Source of the DNA: Tenericutes bacterium HGW-Tenericutes-5
GTDB lineage: Bacteria > Bacillota_I > Bacilli_A > Izemoplasmatales > Hujiaoplasmataceae
Assembly (NCBI GenBank): GCA_002839125.1
Contig: PGXI01000015.1
Span: 1-17,912, forward strand
DNA length: 17,912 nucleotides
Reading direction: 5' to 3'
The translations under genes and the position numbers were made by a program. The notes beneath the pieces are model-generated. The model saw only the letters and a list, made by a program, of their open reading frames with translations. It was not told the DNA's origin and did not search any database. Numbering within the stretch: position 1 is the stretch's first letter; the number at the start of each line of letters is the position of its first letter. Of the stretch, positions 1 through 6,733 are shown in pieces.

Positions 1-1721
1 GTGCAGTAGCTGAATACAGCGGTGCTAAACAATTAGGATCTGGTGGAGTATTTAAAGAATTATTATCACAAGGCAATGCATTAATTTATAACGCTGTTAC
101 AGCTGATGAAATTGACGCATTTGCAATGGCTGATGCTGGTTCATTATTTACATTTGATGGATTTACTTTCCAAGGTGTTAGTGGAACAACAATGACATTA
201 GGATATGTAAAAGCAGACTTAACACCAGGAACTGTTAATATTAGATATTACACTAATTGGTCTGACTTAGCATTAGTAGCTGCAAACTATTCAGTTGGTG
301 ATGCTTTACCAGCAGTTAATTTCATTCTTTATAACTTTAGAGATGGATTAAAACAACTAGATGTATTAAACATTCCTACATTAGCTACAGCTATTGAAGC
401 TCTTGATGACTCAGTAGATGCAGCAATCACTTATGTTTATGACCCTGTTTATGAATATCATTTCGAATCAAGTGTTAAAACTGGTAACAATATTCACAAC
501 GAATATTTACAATCAGTATTATTAGCTGCTAATCCAGCTGATATGTATCAAGGCGTTATGTTCGACTTAGCTAGATTCCTAGGTGCTTTATATAGAGCAG
601 CTGGATCAACAATCGTAGCGATTGAATATGATGGTATTGAATACACTTGGAATGAAACTGTTGGATTATTAGGTTCTAATTGGGTTGATGAATCTGAGGA
701 AACTCCTGTAACATTAGTAAGTGTTATAGTTGATGATTTCCAAGCTATGGTTTTAACTGACACAGTTAACCTAAAATTAATGGATGTTAATGGTATAATT
801 TATAACCTAGAAATAACATTTAATATCGACATGGATTTAGACCAAGCAGTTATCGATGTATTAGTTGACGCGGTTTCTTATGAATACACTCCAACTTATA
901 CTTACTTAGCAAATAGTGTTGTTTATGATGATTATGCTATGTATAGCGAATATTATCAAAGCGTTCTAGATGCTGCTAATCCATTAGATCCATTAGAAGG
1001 AATCATGTTTGATATGGCTAGATACCTAGGTGCAGTTTATAGAGTAACAGGTTCAGATATCACAACAATCGTTTATGACGGTGTTGAATATACTTGGAAC
1101 GAAACTCTTGGCTTACTTGGTAGCAACTGGGCATACTATGATGAAGTTTTAATGGCTGATGTAACATTAGTAAGTGTTATCGTTGACGATTTCCAAGCTA
1201 TGGTTTTAACAGACTCAGTTCCATTGACATTCAGAAATGCATCTGGTCATGAAGTTGCAGTAGCATTAGAATTCGCTATAGTTTCAGAAACTGTAAATTA
1301 TACCCAAGATTTCGCATTTTTAACTACAGCAACAACTTCTTATTCAACATCAGTTCAACATACAGATTCCAATGGTTTTGCATGGGATTTACTAGGTAGA
1401 CAAAATGTTGGTTCTTGGATGTTGGGTAACGCTGCTGACTTAAGTTTCATTCAAGTAACTGCTCAAGGTGGCATCTCATCTATTTCATTTGATGTAGTAA
1501 GAGCATTCACTAACACAAATGTGAGAAGTGGTGAAGTTTTCGTTAATGGTGTTTCAGTAGGAACATTTAATGTAGATGTAAATAGTGATGTAAGTCAAAT
1601 AATCACATTTGAAAACATTAACGTTTCAGGCGAAGTAGTAATTAGAATTGTTACAACATCTCCAGGTTCTAGAGGAGCCTACAATGTTGATAATATTTCT
1701 TGGATGAATTATAACGCATAA
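1..1721 (+). CDS. Repeat-containing surface protein, C-terminal part (5' truncated by window edge)
   Basis: The frame is open from base 3, so the ATG at 126 is internal and the true start lies outside the window. What is visible: an N-terminal beta-rich stretch (to about 380), two tandem modules of about 150 residues (about 384-830 and 831-1289), and a C-terminal beta-sandwich-like domain (about 1290-1718). The modules share the pattern YDG-[IV]-EYTWNET-x-GLLGSNW followed by VTLVSVIVDDFQAMVLTD; I counted 42 identities in 60 aligned residues. The C-terminal domain ends in VDNISW and resembles, from memory, domains appended to secreted nucleases and other exoenzymes of Mollicutes and Bacteroidota. 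No catalytic motif is visible in this part. Cysteine is absent, which suits an extracellular protein. The next genes encode surface nucleases, so a DNA-binding or nuclease-linked role is possible but unproven. The gene ends at TAA ahead of a double hairpin. Confidence 0.8.
   Translation, partial: AVAEYSGAKQLGSGGVFKELLSQGNALIYNAVTADEIDAFAMADAGSLFTFDGFTFQGVSGTTMTLGYVKADLTPGTVNIRYYTNWSDLALVAANYSVGDALPAVNFILYNFRDGLKQLDVLNIPTLATAIEALDDSVDAAITYVYDPVYEYHFESSVKTGNNIHNEYLQSVLLAANPADMYQGVMFDLARFLGALYRAAGSTIVAIEYDGIEYTWNETVGLLGSNWVDESEETPVTLVSVIVDDFQAMVLTDTVNLKLMDVNGIIYNLEITFNIDMDLDQAVIDVLVDAVSYEYTPTYTYLANSVVYDDYAMYSEYYQSVLDAANPLDPLEGIMFDMARYLGAVYRVTGSDITTIVYDGVEYTWNETLGLLGSNWAYYDEVLMADVTLVSVIVDDFQAMVLTDSVPLTFRNASGHEVAVALEFAIVSETVNYTQDFAFLTTATTSYSTSVQHTDSNGFAWDLLGRQNVGSWMLGNAADLSFIQVTAQGGISSISFDVVRAFTNTNVRSGEVFVNGVSVGTFNVDVNSDVSQIITFENINVSGEVVIRIVTTSPGSRGAYNVDNISWMNYNA
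384..830 (+). repeat. Internal protein module, copy 1
   Basis: First of two tandem modules in the surface protein. Its core (504-683) aligns without gaps to 951-1130 of copy 2, 447 bases apart. I do not recognise the module as a named family. Outer boundaries are approximate. Confidence 0.8.
831..1289 (+). repeat. Internal protein module, copy 2
   Basis: Second module. The most conserved DNA is 1161-1220, which matches 708-767 at 56 of 60 positions; three of the four differences are third-codon changes. Spacing of this segment is 453 bases against 447 for the core, so a two-codon indel separates the copies. Confidence 0.8.
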
Positions 1722-1732
1722 TTATTGAATAT

Positions 1733-1791
1733 TTTTTTCAAACACAATTTGAAAAAATAAAGAAAAGGCATAGCTTTAAGCTGTGCCTTTT
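1733..1791. terminator. Double hairpin between convergent genes, probably bidirectional
   Basis: Hairpin one pairs TTTTTTCAAA (1733-1742) with TTTGAAAAAA (1748-1757) around a 5-base loop. Hairpin two pairs AAAAGGCATAGC (1763-1774) with GCTGTGCCTTTT (1780-1791), 12 pairs including one G-U. T-rich sequence follows on the plus strand. On the minus strand the second hairpin is also followed by a T-rich run, so it can serve the convergent endonuclease gene ending at 1815. Confidence 0.8.
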
Positions 1792-1814
1792 TGTATTTGT
1801 TTATAAATATTTAT

Positions 1815-2972
1815 TTATGCCGCTAAATCTCCCCAAATAAGATTAGCGAATTCAGGATAATCAATAAAAGGATTTCTATTACCTTGATAAGAATAAATAA
1901 CTTCATTTCTATTTCTTTCAAAATCATCTACGGGATCTATTTCATTCCATTCTAATAATACTGATAACATACCCATAGTTTTATATAAAGATAAAGACAA
2001 CTCATCATCATTCAAACTTAAATCAAAGTACATTGTTGCCATATAGAACAATATTCTTGCAATATCGCCTTTTACTTCATCTCTTGGTTCATAAGTATTC
2101 GATGTTTTAGTCCAATCAAAATAATCATTGCTTCTCACTGCGTTTTCATCAGGATCTGCTGGTTTAAGATTATGCAAATCAGTTGCTTTACTTGGAAAGT
2201 CATCATCATCATAACCTACATATACTCCAAGTCTAGATTGTGGCCAAACATGTTCTCTATTCCAAGTTGTTCCACCATCCCAAGCACCGCTAACGCTATA
2301 ACCAGTATAAACTAAAATAACATTTCCTGGATTATTAGGATCAGCATCTGCTTCATCTAAAATATATCTTGCATCACCATATAACAAATTATTAAATCCT
2401 TCATGAATTATATTGTTTAGAGTAATTTTTAAAGTATTACCTCTTAAGTTTATAGCATCTTCATAGTAAGCGTTATAGATTTCAAAAGCGTAATCTTCTA
2501 AAACGATATAATCAACCTCTAAGAAATATTTGTCAAAAATAACTAAAAAGTTTTGGTCTCCAGCAACCGAAGTTCTAAAGCCTCTAATGCTTAAATCTTC
2601 AATAGATAAGTTTTCAACTGAACCATCACTTTTATGAGCTACTATCTCGATTGATATAGTATCAAAAGTATCATTTAAACGATAAAATTTCTTACTATTA
2701 ATTAATTCGATTCCAGTGTATGTAATAACAGACTCTGTAGTAGTAGGAAAAGTAGTAGGTTGATCTGTTGTTTGAAGAGTTGAATAAGTAGTTGAAGTAG
2801 TAACTTCTTCTGTAGTAACAGCAGTAGTTTGTTCTGTCGTTTCTAGTGTAGTAGGCTCTTCAGTAGTTGGATTTAAGGTTGTAAGATTTGTTGTTCCTTT
2901 TTCGCAAGCAATTATGGTTACTGAAAACAAAACCATTAAGCTAAAAACCATTAATTTTTTTGATAATTTCAT
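1815..2972 (-). CDS. Endonuclease I family surface lipoprotein (copy A)
   Basis: This 385-residue protein is a predicted extracellular DNA/RNA endonuclease of the EndA/NucM (endonuclease I) family, a His-Me-finger fold. Residues 1-23 form a lipoprotein signal ending in the lipobox IIAC, so Cys23 would be lipidated. Residues 24-82 are a Thr-rich linker (26 Thr in 59 residues). Residues about 85-165 resemble a bacterial group-3 Ig-like domain. The nuclease domain (about 175-382) carries NREHVWPQS with the likely catalytic His241, GDIAR at 302-306 and GNRNPFIDYPE from 364. A GGAG site precedes the ATG, with a strong promoter at 3012-3039. It is clearly paralogous to the lipoprotein at 4477-5628; both place an Ig-like domain before the nuclease. 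Family assignment is firm; surface location and DNA as food are inference. Confidence 0.93.
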   Translation of the reverse strand: MKLSKKLMVFSLMVLFSVTIIACEKGTTNLTTLNPTTEEPTTLETTEQTTAVTTEEVTTSTTYSTLQTTDQPTTFPTTTESVITYTGIELINSKKFYRLNDTFDTISIEIVAHKSDGSVENLSIEDLSIRGFRTSVAGDQNFLVIFDKYFLEVDYIVLEDYAFEIYNAYYEDAINLRGNTLKITLNNIIHEGFNNLLYGDARYILDEADADPNNPGNVILVYTGYSVSGAWDGGTTWNREHVWPQSRLGVYVGYDDDDFPSKATDLHNLKPADPDENAVRSNDYFDWTKTSNTYEPRDEVKGDIARILFYMATMYFDLSLNDDELSLSLYKTMGMLSVLLEWNEIDPVDDFERNRNEVIYSYQGNRNPFIDYPEFANLIWGDLAA

Positions 2973-3011
2973 TAGTTTTCTCCATTTTTTATAATTTTAG
3001 TTAACCATTTA

Positions 3012-3039
3012 ATTATATCACAACACACGTGATTGTAAA
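3012..3039 (-). promoter_or_regulatory. Promoter of endonuclease copy A with internal dyad
   Basis: On the minus strand, -35 TTTACA (3039-3034) and extended -10 TGA-TATAAT (-10 hexamer 3017-3012) are separated by 16 bases. The spacer contains the inverted repeat ATCAC-N7-GTGAT (3017-3033), which fits an operator between the two hexamers. Confidence 0.7.
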
Positions 3040-3082
3040 AATAATAATTGTTTAATGAGTCAACTTTTAAAATCTTTATATA

Positions 3083-3091
3083 TGATATAAT
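3083..3091 (+). promoter_or_regulatory. Extended -10 promoter of the lamin-tail lipoprotein
   Basis: TGA-TATAAT lies 34 bases before the ATG at 3125. No good -35 is present at 16-18 bases, so recognition would rest on the extended -10. It is divergent from the promoter at 3012-3039 in the same 152-base gap. Confidence 0.55.
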
Positions 3092-3124
3092 TAACATATG
3101 TAAAGAAAGCGAGTGGCTAATTAA

Positions 3125-4432
3125 ATGATTAAGAAAATATTAATTTTTACTTCGATGTTATTTTTATTTGTTATTTTTATAGGATGTTCTTCAAACACTT
3201 CAGAGCTTCTAACAACAGTAGAAACAACTTCATCTATGCAAGTTTCATCTACAATAACTGAACCGATTCCAACGACTTCAAATTTTACAACTATCAATTT
3301 TACTACCAATTTTACTATTGATTCTACAACAACAACAACAACAACAATGACAACTACGGAAGCACCAACTACAGAACCAACTACTGTAAATCATTTTCTC
3401 GAGTTAGTGAACAATTTAATTGTTTCCGACGAAATAGATTCAACCTTTTATCTACCTGCGGAATTAGAATATATAACTATATCTTGGACAACAAATGATA
3501 ACCAATATATAGAAATAGCTAATTCAGTAAGTTTAATAAATGATGAGTTTGTTTATGAAGTTATTGTTAGTAAACCAACCTATGAAGAAGGCAATCAAAC
3601 GGTTACTATTACGGGAACTTTCATGTATGGAGAAGAAGAAACCCAAAAAGACTTTACTATTTTGATAACAGCTATTCCAGCATCTTTTTATCTTAGTCAA
3701 GATTTAAATCTAATCCAAAATAGTTATACAATTGAAGATGAATTTGCATTACCAATACTCAATTATGCTTCTTACTCAAATGTGGTAATTTCTTCGGAAA
3801 TTAGTGAATATTTAGTTTTTGATAATGACATTTTTATTGTTACAAGACCAACTGAAGCCGATGCTTTAGGCACCATTACTTTAACTGTAGCCTATGGTGA
3901 TTCATCTCAAGAAGTTACTGTTAACGTAACGATAAAAAAGGAAGTTACTCTTGTTGAAGGGGCCACCTTAATTATTTCTCAGTATGTTGAAGGATCTAGT
4001 TATAATAAATATATAGAGTTATATAACGCTACTACTGAAACAATTGACTTGAGCGAATATACACTAGAGACCTATTTTAACGGAAACACAACCGCCGGAG
4101 GTACATACACTCTTTCTGGAACTTTAGCTGCGGGAGCTGTGATTGTTATCGGTAATCGATTCGATGTAACATTAATTTATGTTCCTGATATTGTAAATGG
4201 TACAGTTATCAATTTTAATGGTAATGACGCAGTTGTATTAAAACATAACGGAGTAGTTATCGATAGTATTGGTCAGATTGGAATTTCAACTGATTTTGCA
4301 GTCGATGTTACTTTAATTAGAAAACCAGGAATTACTAGTGGAGACATTAATCCATATGATGCATATAATCTAGATGAATGGATTGTAGAGGCGAAAGATT
4401 CAGCTAATGATTTAGGAAGTCATACAGTTTAA
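3125..4432 (+). CDS. Lipoprotein with Ig-like domains and C-terminal lamin-tail domain
   Basis: The 435-residue protein begins with a lipoprotein signal (lipobox FIGC, Cys21) and a Thr-rich linker (22-89). Two Ig-like beta domains follow (about 91-184 and 186-278); the first has the ISWTTND pattern of atrophied bacterial Ig domains. The C-terminus (about 280-435) matches the lamin-tail domain: IISQYVEGSSYNKYIELYN, then NATTETIDLSEYTLE and a late NGNDAVVLKHNGVVIDSIG. In bacteria, lamin-tail domains occur on secreted nucleases and phosphatases and are thought to bind or anchor; no enzyme domain is visible here. Its location between two endonuclease lipoproteins suggests a DNA-binding or scaffold partner at the cell surface, which is inference. 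The ribosome binding site is weak (GAGTGG). A 7-fold ACA repeat lies in the linker. Confidence 0.85.
   Translation: MIKKILIFTSMLFLFVIFIGCSSNTSELLTTVETTSSMQVSSTITEPIPTTSNFTTINFTTNFTIDSTTTTTTTMTTTEAPTTEPTTVNHFLELVNNLIVSDEIDSTFYLPAELEYITISWTTNDNQYIEIANSVSLINDEFVYEVIVSKPTYEEGNQTVTITGTFMYGEEETQKDFTILITAIPASFYLSQDLNLIQNSYTIEDEFALPILNYASYSNVVISSEISEYLVFDNDIFIVTRPTEADALGTITLTVAYGDSSQEVTVNVTIKKEVTLVEGATLIISQYVEGSSYNKYIELYNATTETIDLSEYTLETYFNGNTTAGGTYTLSGTLAAGAVIVIGNRFDVTLIYVPDIVNGTVINFNGNDAVVLKHNGVVIDSIGQIGISTDFAVDVTLIRKPGITSGDINPYDAYNLDEWIVEAKDSANDLGSHTV
3326..3346 (+). repeat. (ACA)7 trinucleotide tract coding for Thr7
   Basis: Seven perfect in-frame ACA codons in the Thr-rich linker of the lamin-tail lipoprotein. 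Slippage by whole units would change linker length without breaking the frame. Confidence 0.9.
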
Positions 4433-4440
4433 TATAAGAA

Positions 4441-4468
4441 AAGGAAGCCATTTTATTATGGCTTCCTT
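4441..4468. terminator. Bidirectional hairpin between convergent lipoprotein genes
   Basis: AAGGAAGCCAT (4441-4451) pairs perfectly with ATGGCTTCCTT (4458-4468) around a 6-base loop. It sits 8 bases after one stop codon and 8 bases from the opposing one (4477). The following sequence is T/A-rich rather than a clean T-run. Confidence 0.75.
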
Positions 4469-4476
4469 ATAATTTA

Positions 4477-5628
4477 TTATCCCCAAATTAACTCTACAAA
4501 CTCTGGATAATCAATATATGGGTTACGATTTTTTTGATATGAATAAATTACATCGTTTCTATGTCTTTCAAAATCATCAACTGGATCTAATTCATGCCAC
4601 TGTAATAATACGGTTAACATGGCCATTTGATATGTTGAAGGATAACTGTCAACTAACGTTAAGAAATCCCATTTTGTCCACATGTAAAGTAAAATTCTAG
4701 CAACATCACCCTTTACTTCATCTCTTGGTTCATATGAAGAGGATGTAGTGACATTATCAAAGTATTTATTACCTCTAGAAGAATTTTCAGATGGATTTGC
4801 TGGCTTTAAATTTTGTAGATCAGAACCGACATTAATATCACTGTTATCAACAGAAACACCTAAAAGTGATTGCGGCCATACATGTTCTCTATTCCAGGTT
4901 ATACCATTATCCCAAGTGCCGCTTACTGAAGTTCCTAAGTAAATTAAAATAACATTGTTAGGATTGTTTGGATCTTGATCACTTTCATCAAGAATATATC
5001 TTGCATCACCATAACTTACTCCAACAAAGCCAGTATTTATAATATCTCTCAATTCTAAAAATAAAGCATTACCAGTTAAACCTTCTGCACTCTTGTAATA
5101 ATCCATAGTTATTACAGAACCTTCATAAGGTAGAATAGTAACATAGAAAGTATCAGTAAAATCTGTATAAGTTACAGTCAATTCAATTTCACCTTCAACA
5201 GTAGAATCAAATCCCGTTACAGTATACATGCTTTTATTCAAAACGATAGTTTGTCCACTAGCTCTTTTAAGAACAACAACGATTGAATCTTCATCAAAAG
5301 CTTCATTATATTGATACTCAGTTTTATTAACTACAGTTACTTCAATACCGATATAACCATTAGTAGTGGTTTCAACCATTGAAGTAGTTGCTTCAGTGGT
5401 TAAAAATGTTGTATTTGTGGTTATCGGAGGTTGAGTAGTAACAATACTTTCAGTTGTTGAAGAAGTATTGCTTGTTGAAGCGTTTGTTGTAGAATTGCTA
5501 GATGTTGTTTCAGTTGCTGTTGTGTTAGTCGTTATAATTGCTGTTGTTGTATTTTCACCACAACTTACGACCAATCCTACGGATAGAACCAATAACATAA
5601 AAATCATTATTTTTTTAAGTTTAATCAT
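4477..5628 (-). CDS. Endonuclease I family surface lipoprotein (copy B)
   Basis: The 383-residue protein has the same architecture as copy A at 1815-2972: lipoprotein signal with lipobox VVSC (Cys23), a Thr/Ser/Asn-rich linker (24-90), a group-3 Ig-like domain (about 93-170) with GFDSTVEGEIELTVTYTDF, and an endonuclease I domain to the C-terminus. The nuclease motif NREHVWPQS gives His249 as the likely catalytic base; GDVAR is at 307-311, and NRNPYIDYPEF lies near the end. The nuclease domains of A and B are much more alike than their linkers and Ig domains, which points to duplication with a fast-changing surface spacer. An AGAGGT site (5643-5638) precedes the ATG. It is convergent with the lamin-tail lipoprotein and divergent from the DHH pair. 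Extracellular DNA digestion is the likely role; substrate preference cannot be read. Confidence 0.93.
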   Translation of the reverse strand: MIKLKKIMIFMLLVLSVGLVVSCGENTTTAIITTNTTATETTSSNSTTNASTSNTSSTTESIVTTQPPITTNTTFLTTEATTSMVETTTNGYIGIEVTVVNKTEYQYNEAFDEDSIVVVLKRASGQTIVLNKSMYTVTGFDSTVEGEIELTVTYTDFTDTFYVTILPYEGSVITMDYYKSAEGLTGNALFLELRDIINTGFVGVSYGDARYILDESDQDPNNPNNVILIYLGTSVSGTWDNGITWNREHVWPQSLLGVSVDNSDINVGSDLQNLKPANPSENSSRGNKYFDNVTTSSSYEPRDEVKGDVARILLYMWTKWDFLTLVDSYPSTYQMAMLTVLLQWHELDPVDDFERHRNDVIYSYQKNRNPYIDYPEFVELIWG

Positions 5629-5661
5629 ATTTTTTTACCTCTCATTATTATGTGCTCAATT

Positions 5662-5690
5662 ATTATAGCATATCAATACAAAATTATAAA
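5662..5690 (-). promoter_or_regulatory. Promoter of endonuclease copy B
   Basis: On the minus strand, -35 TTTATA (5690-5685), a 17-base spacer and extended -10 TGC-TATAAT (-10 hexamer 5667-5662). The start codon is 34 bases downstream of the -10. Confidence 0.7.
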
Positions 5691-5749
5691 GAATAATAGA
5701 AACAGAATGACAATTGCAAATCATATACGTAGAAATTTATTTATAAGTA

Positions 5750-5758
5750 TGATAAAAT
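5750..5758 (+). promoter_or_regulatory. Extended -10 promoter of the DHH gene pair
   Basis: TGA-TAAAAT lies 30 bases before the ATG at 5788. No convincing -35 is seen. It is divergent from the endonuclease B promoter within the same 159-base gap. Confidence 0.5.
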
Positions 5759-5787
5759 ATACTGCTAAACAAAAAAGGAGTGAGTTT

Positions 5788-6732
5788 ATGGAACGAGAAG
5801 TATATAATTTAATTCAAGAACATGACTCGATTGTGATTGCTAGACATAAAAACCCAGATTTAGATGCTTATGGATCTCAATTTGGATTATACTACGCGTT
5901 GAAAGCTAGATTTCCAGAGAAGAAAATCTATGCAATCGGCGATACAAACAACCAAAATTATTTTCAGGATATGGATGAAGTTTCCGAAGAAATTAAGAGT
6001 AAGTCACTCGTTTTTGTTCTTGATACTGTTGCTAAACAAATGCTCAACGAAGAAGACTATTTATACCATAAAAAACTAGTTTTGTTTGATCATCACCAAA
6101 ATATCCCTGACATTGAATATGATTACTATGTAAGAGATGTTGATGCATCATCAACCTCTGAAATTGTTGCTAGTTTTTTACTAAGTTTAAAAATAGATAT
6201 TAATCAAAGTAGTGCTAGGGCATTATATATGGGTATAGTTGGTGATACAGGAAGGTTTATGTACAATTCCACAACTCCACACACATTTAAAATTGCCGCA
6301 ATTCTATTAGAAAAAGGAATTAATATTCAAGATATTCACGATCAAATATATTTAGAAACTTTAGATAATAAAAGAATTAAAGCTATTTATTTCAATAGCA
6401 TTGAGTTAACTAAGAAAAATGTCGCTTACAGAAAAAACACTGAAGAATTTTTGAATGAATATAATTTAGATGCAAACTTTGTAAGTAGAGCTTTAATAGG
6501 TCAAATGGCTGGAATTCAAGAGGTTCCAATATGGGCGAATTTCACTTATGACAAAAATAACAATAAAATATTATGTGAATTAAGATCGAGAAACTTTCAA
6601 GTGTTAGAAGTCGCAAAAAAATTTGGCGGTGGTGGGCATCTATATGCTTGTGGATGCAGTGTAGACACTTGGGATGAAGTAGATTTGATAATAAAAGATT
6701 TAAATAAACTAGTGAAAAAAGAAGGGAAATAA
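5788..6732 (+). CDS. DHH/DHHA1 phosphoesterase, NrnA-like (first of tandem pair)
   Basis: NrnA-type enzymes are cytosolic metal-dependent phosphodiesterases that degrade short oligonucleotides (nanoRNA) and often dephosphorylate pAp. This 314-residue protein has the full motif set: HKNPDLDAYGS (20-30), VLDT (77-80), DHH (101-103), GDTGRF (152-157) and the DHHA1 motif GGGGHLYACG (280-289). The start at 5788 is chosen because AAGGAG (5775-5780) sits 7 bases upstream; an in-frame ATG at 5650 would add 46 residues of unlikely sequence and lacks such a site. It is translated just before a related gene, with one base between stop and start. Next to two surface endonucleases, it plausibly completes degradation of imported or internal oligonucleotides. 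Family assignment is firm; oligo against pAp preference is not readable. Confidence 0.93.
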   Translation: MEREVYNLIQEHDSIVIARHKNPDLDAYGSQFGLYYALKARFPEKKIYAIGDTNNQNYFQDMDEVSEEIKSKSLVFVLDTVAKQMLNEEDYLYHKKLVLFDHHQNIPDIEYDYYVRDVDASSTSEIVASFLLSLKIDINQSSARALYMGIVGDTGRFMYNSTTPHTFKIAAILLEKGINIQDIHDQIYLETLDNKRIKAIYFNSIELTKKNVAYRKNTEEFLNEYNLDANFVSRALIGQMAGIQEVPIWANFTYDKNNNKILCELRSRNFQVLEVAKKFGGGGHLYACGCSVDTWDEVDLIIKDLNKLVKKEGK

Positions 6733-6733
6733 A

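Noticed and set aside
548..763. Minus-strand frame inside the first surface protein
   Set aside because: Shadow of the repeat modules; the plus frame is clearly coding and continuous.
384..1289. Repeat array considered as CRISPR or mobile element
   Set aside because: Only two long copies, in frame within one protein; no short regular repeats, transposase or terminal inverted repeats.
1733..1791. Paired hairpins considered as a small RNA
   Set aside because: They lie directly between convergent stop codons with T-rich flanks and no promoter; termination explains them.
3121..3309. Minus-strand frame over the start of the lamin-tail lipoprotein
   Set aside because: Antisense of the signal peptide and Thr linker; composition is explained by the opposite strand.
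4518..4942. Plus-strand frames inside endonuclease copy B
   Set aside because: Antisense to conserved nuclease motifs, with no ribosome binding site.
5650..5787. Upstream in-frame ATG extending the first DHH protein by 46 residues
   Set aside because: The extension lies over the promoters and lacks a ribosome binding site; the ATG at 5788 has AAGGAG at ideal spacing and matches family length.
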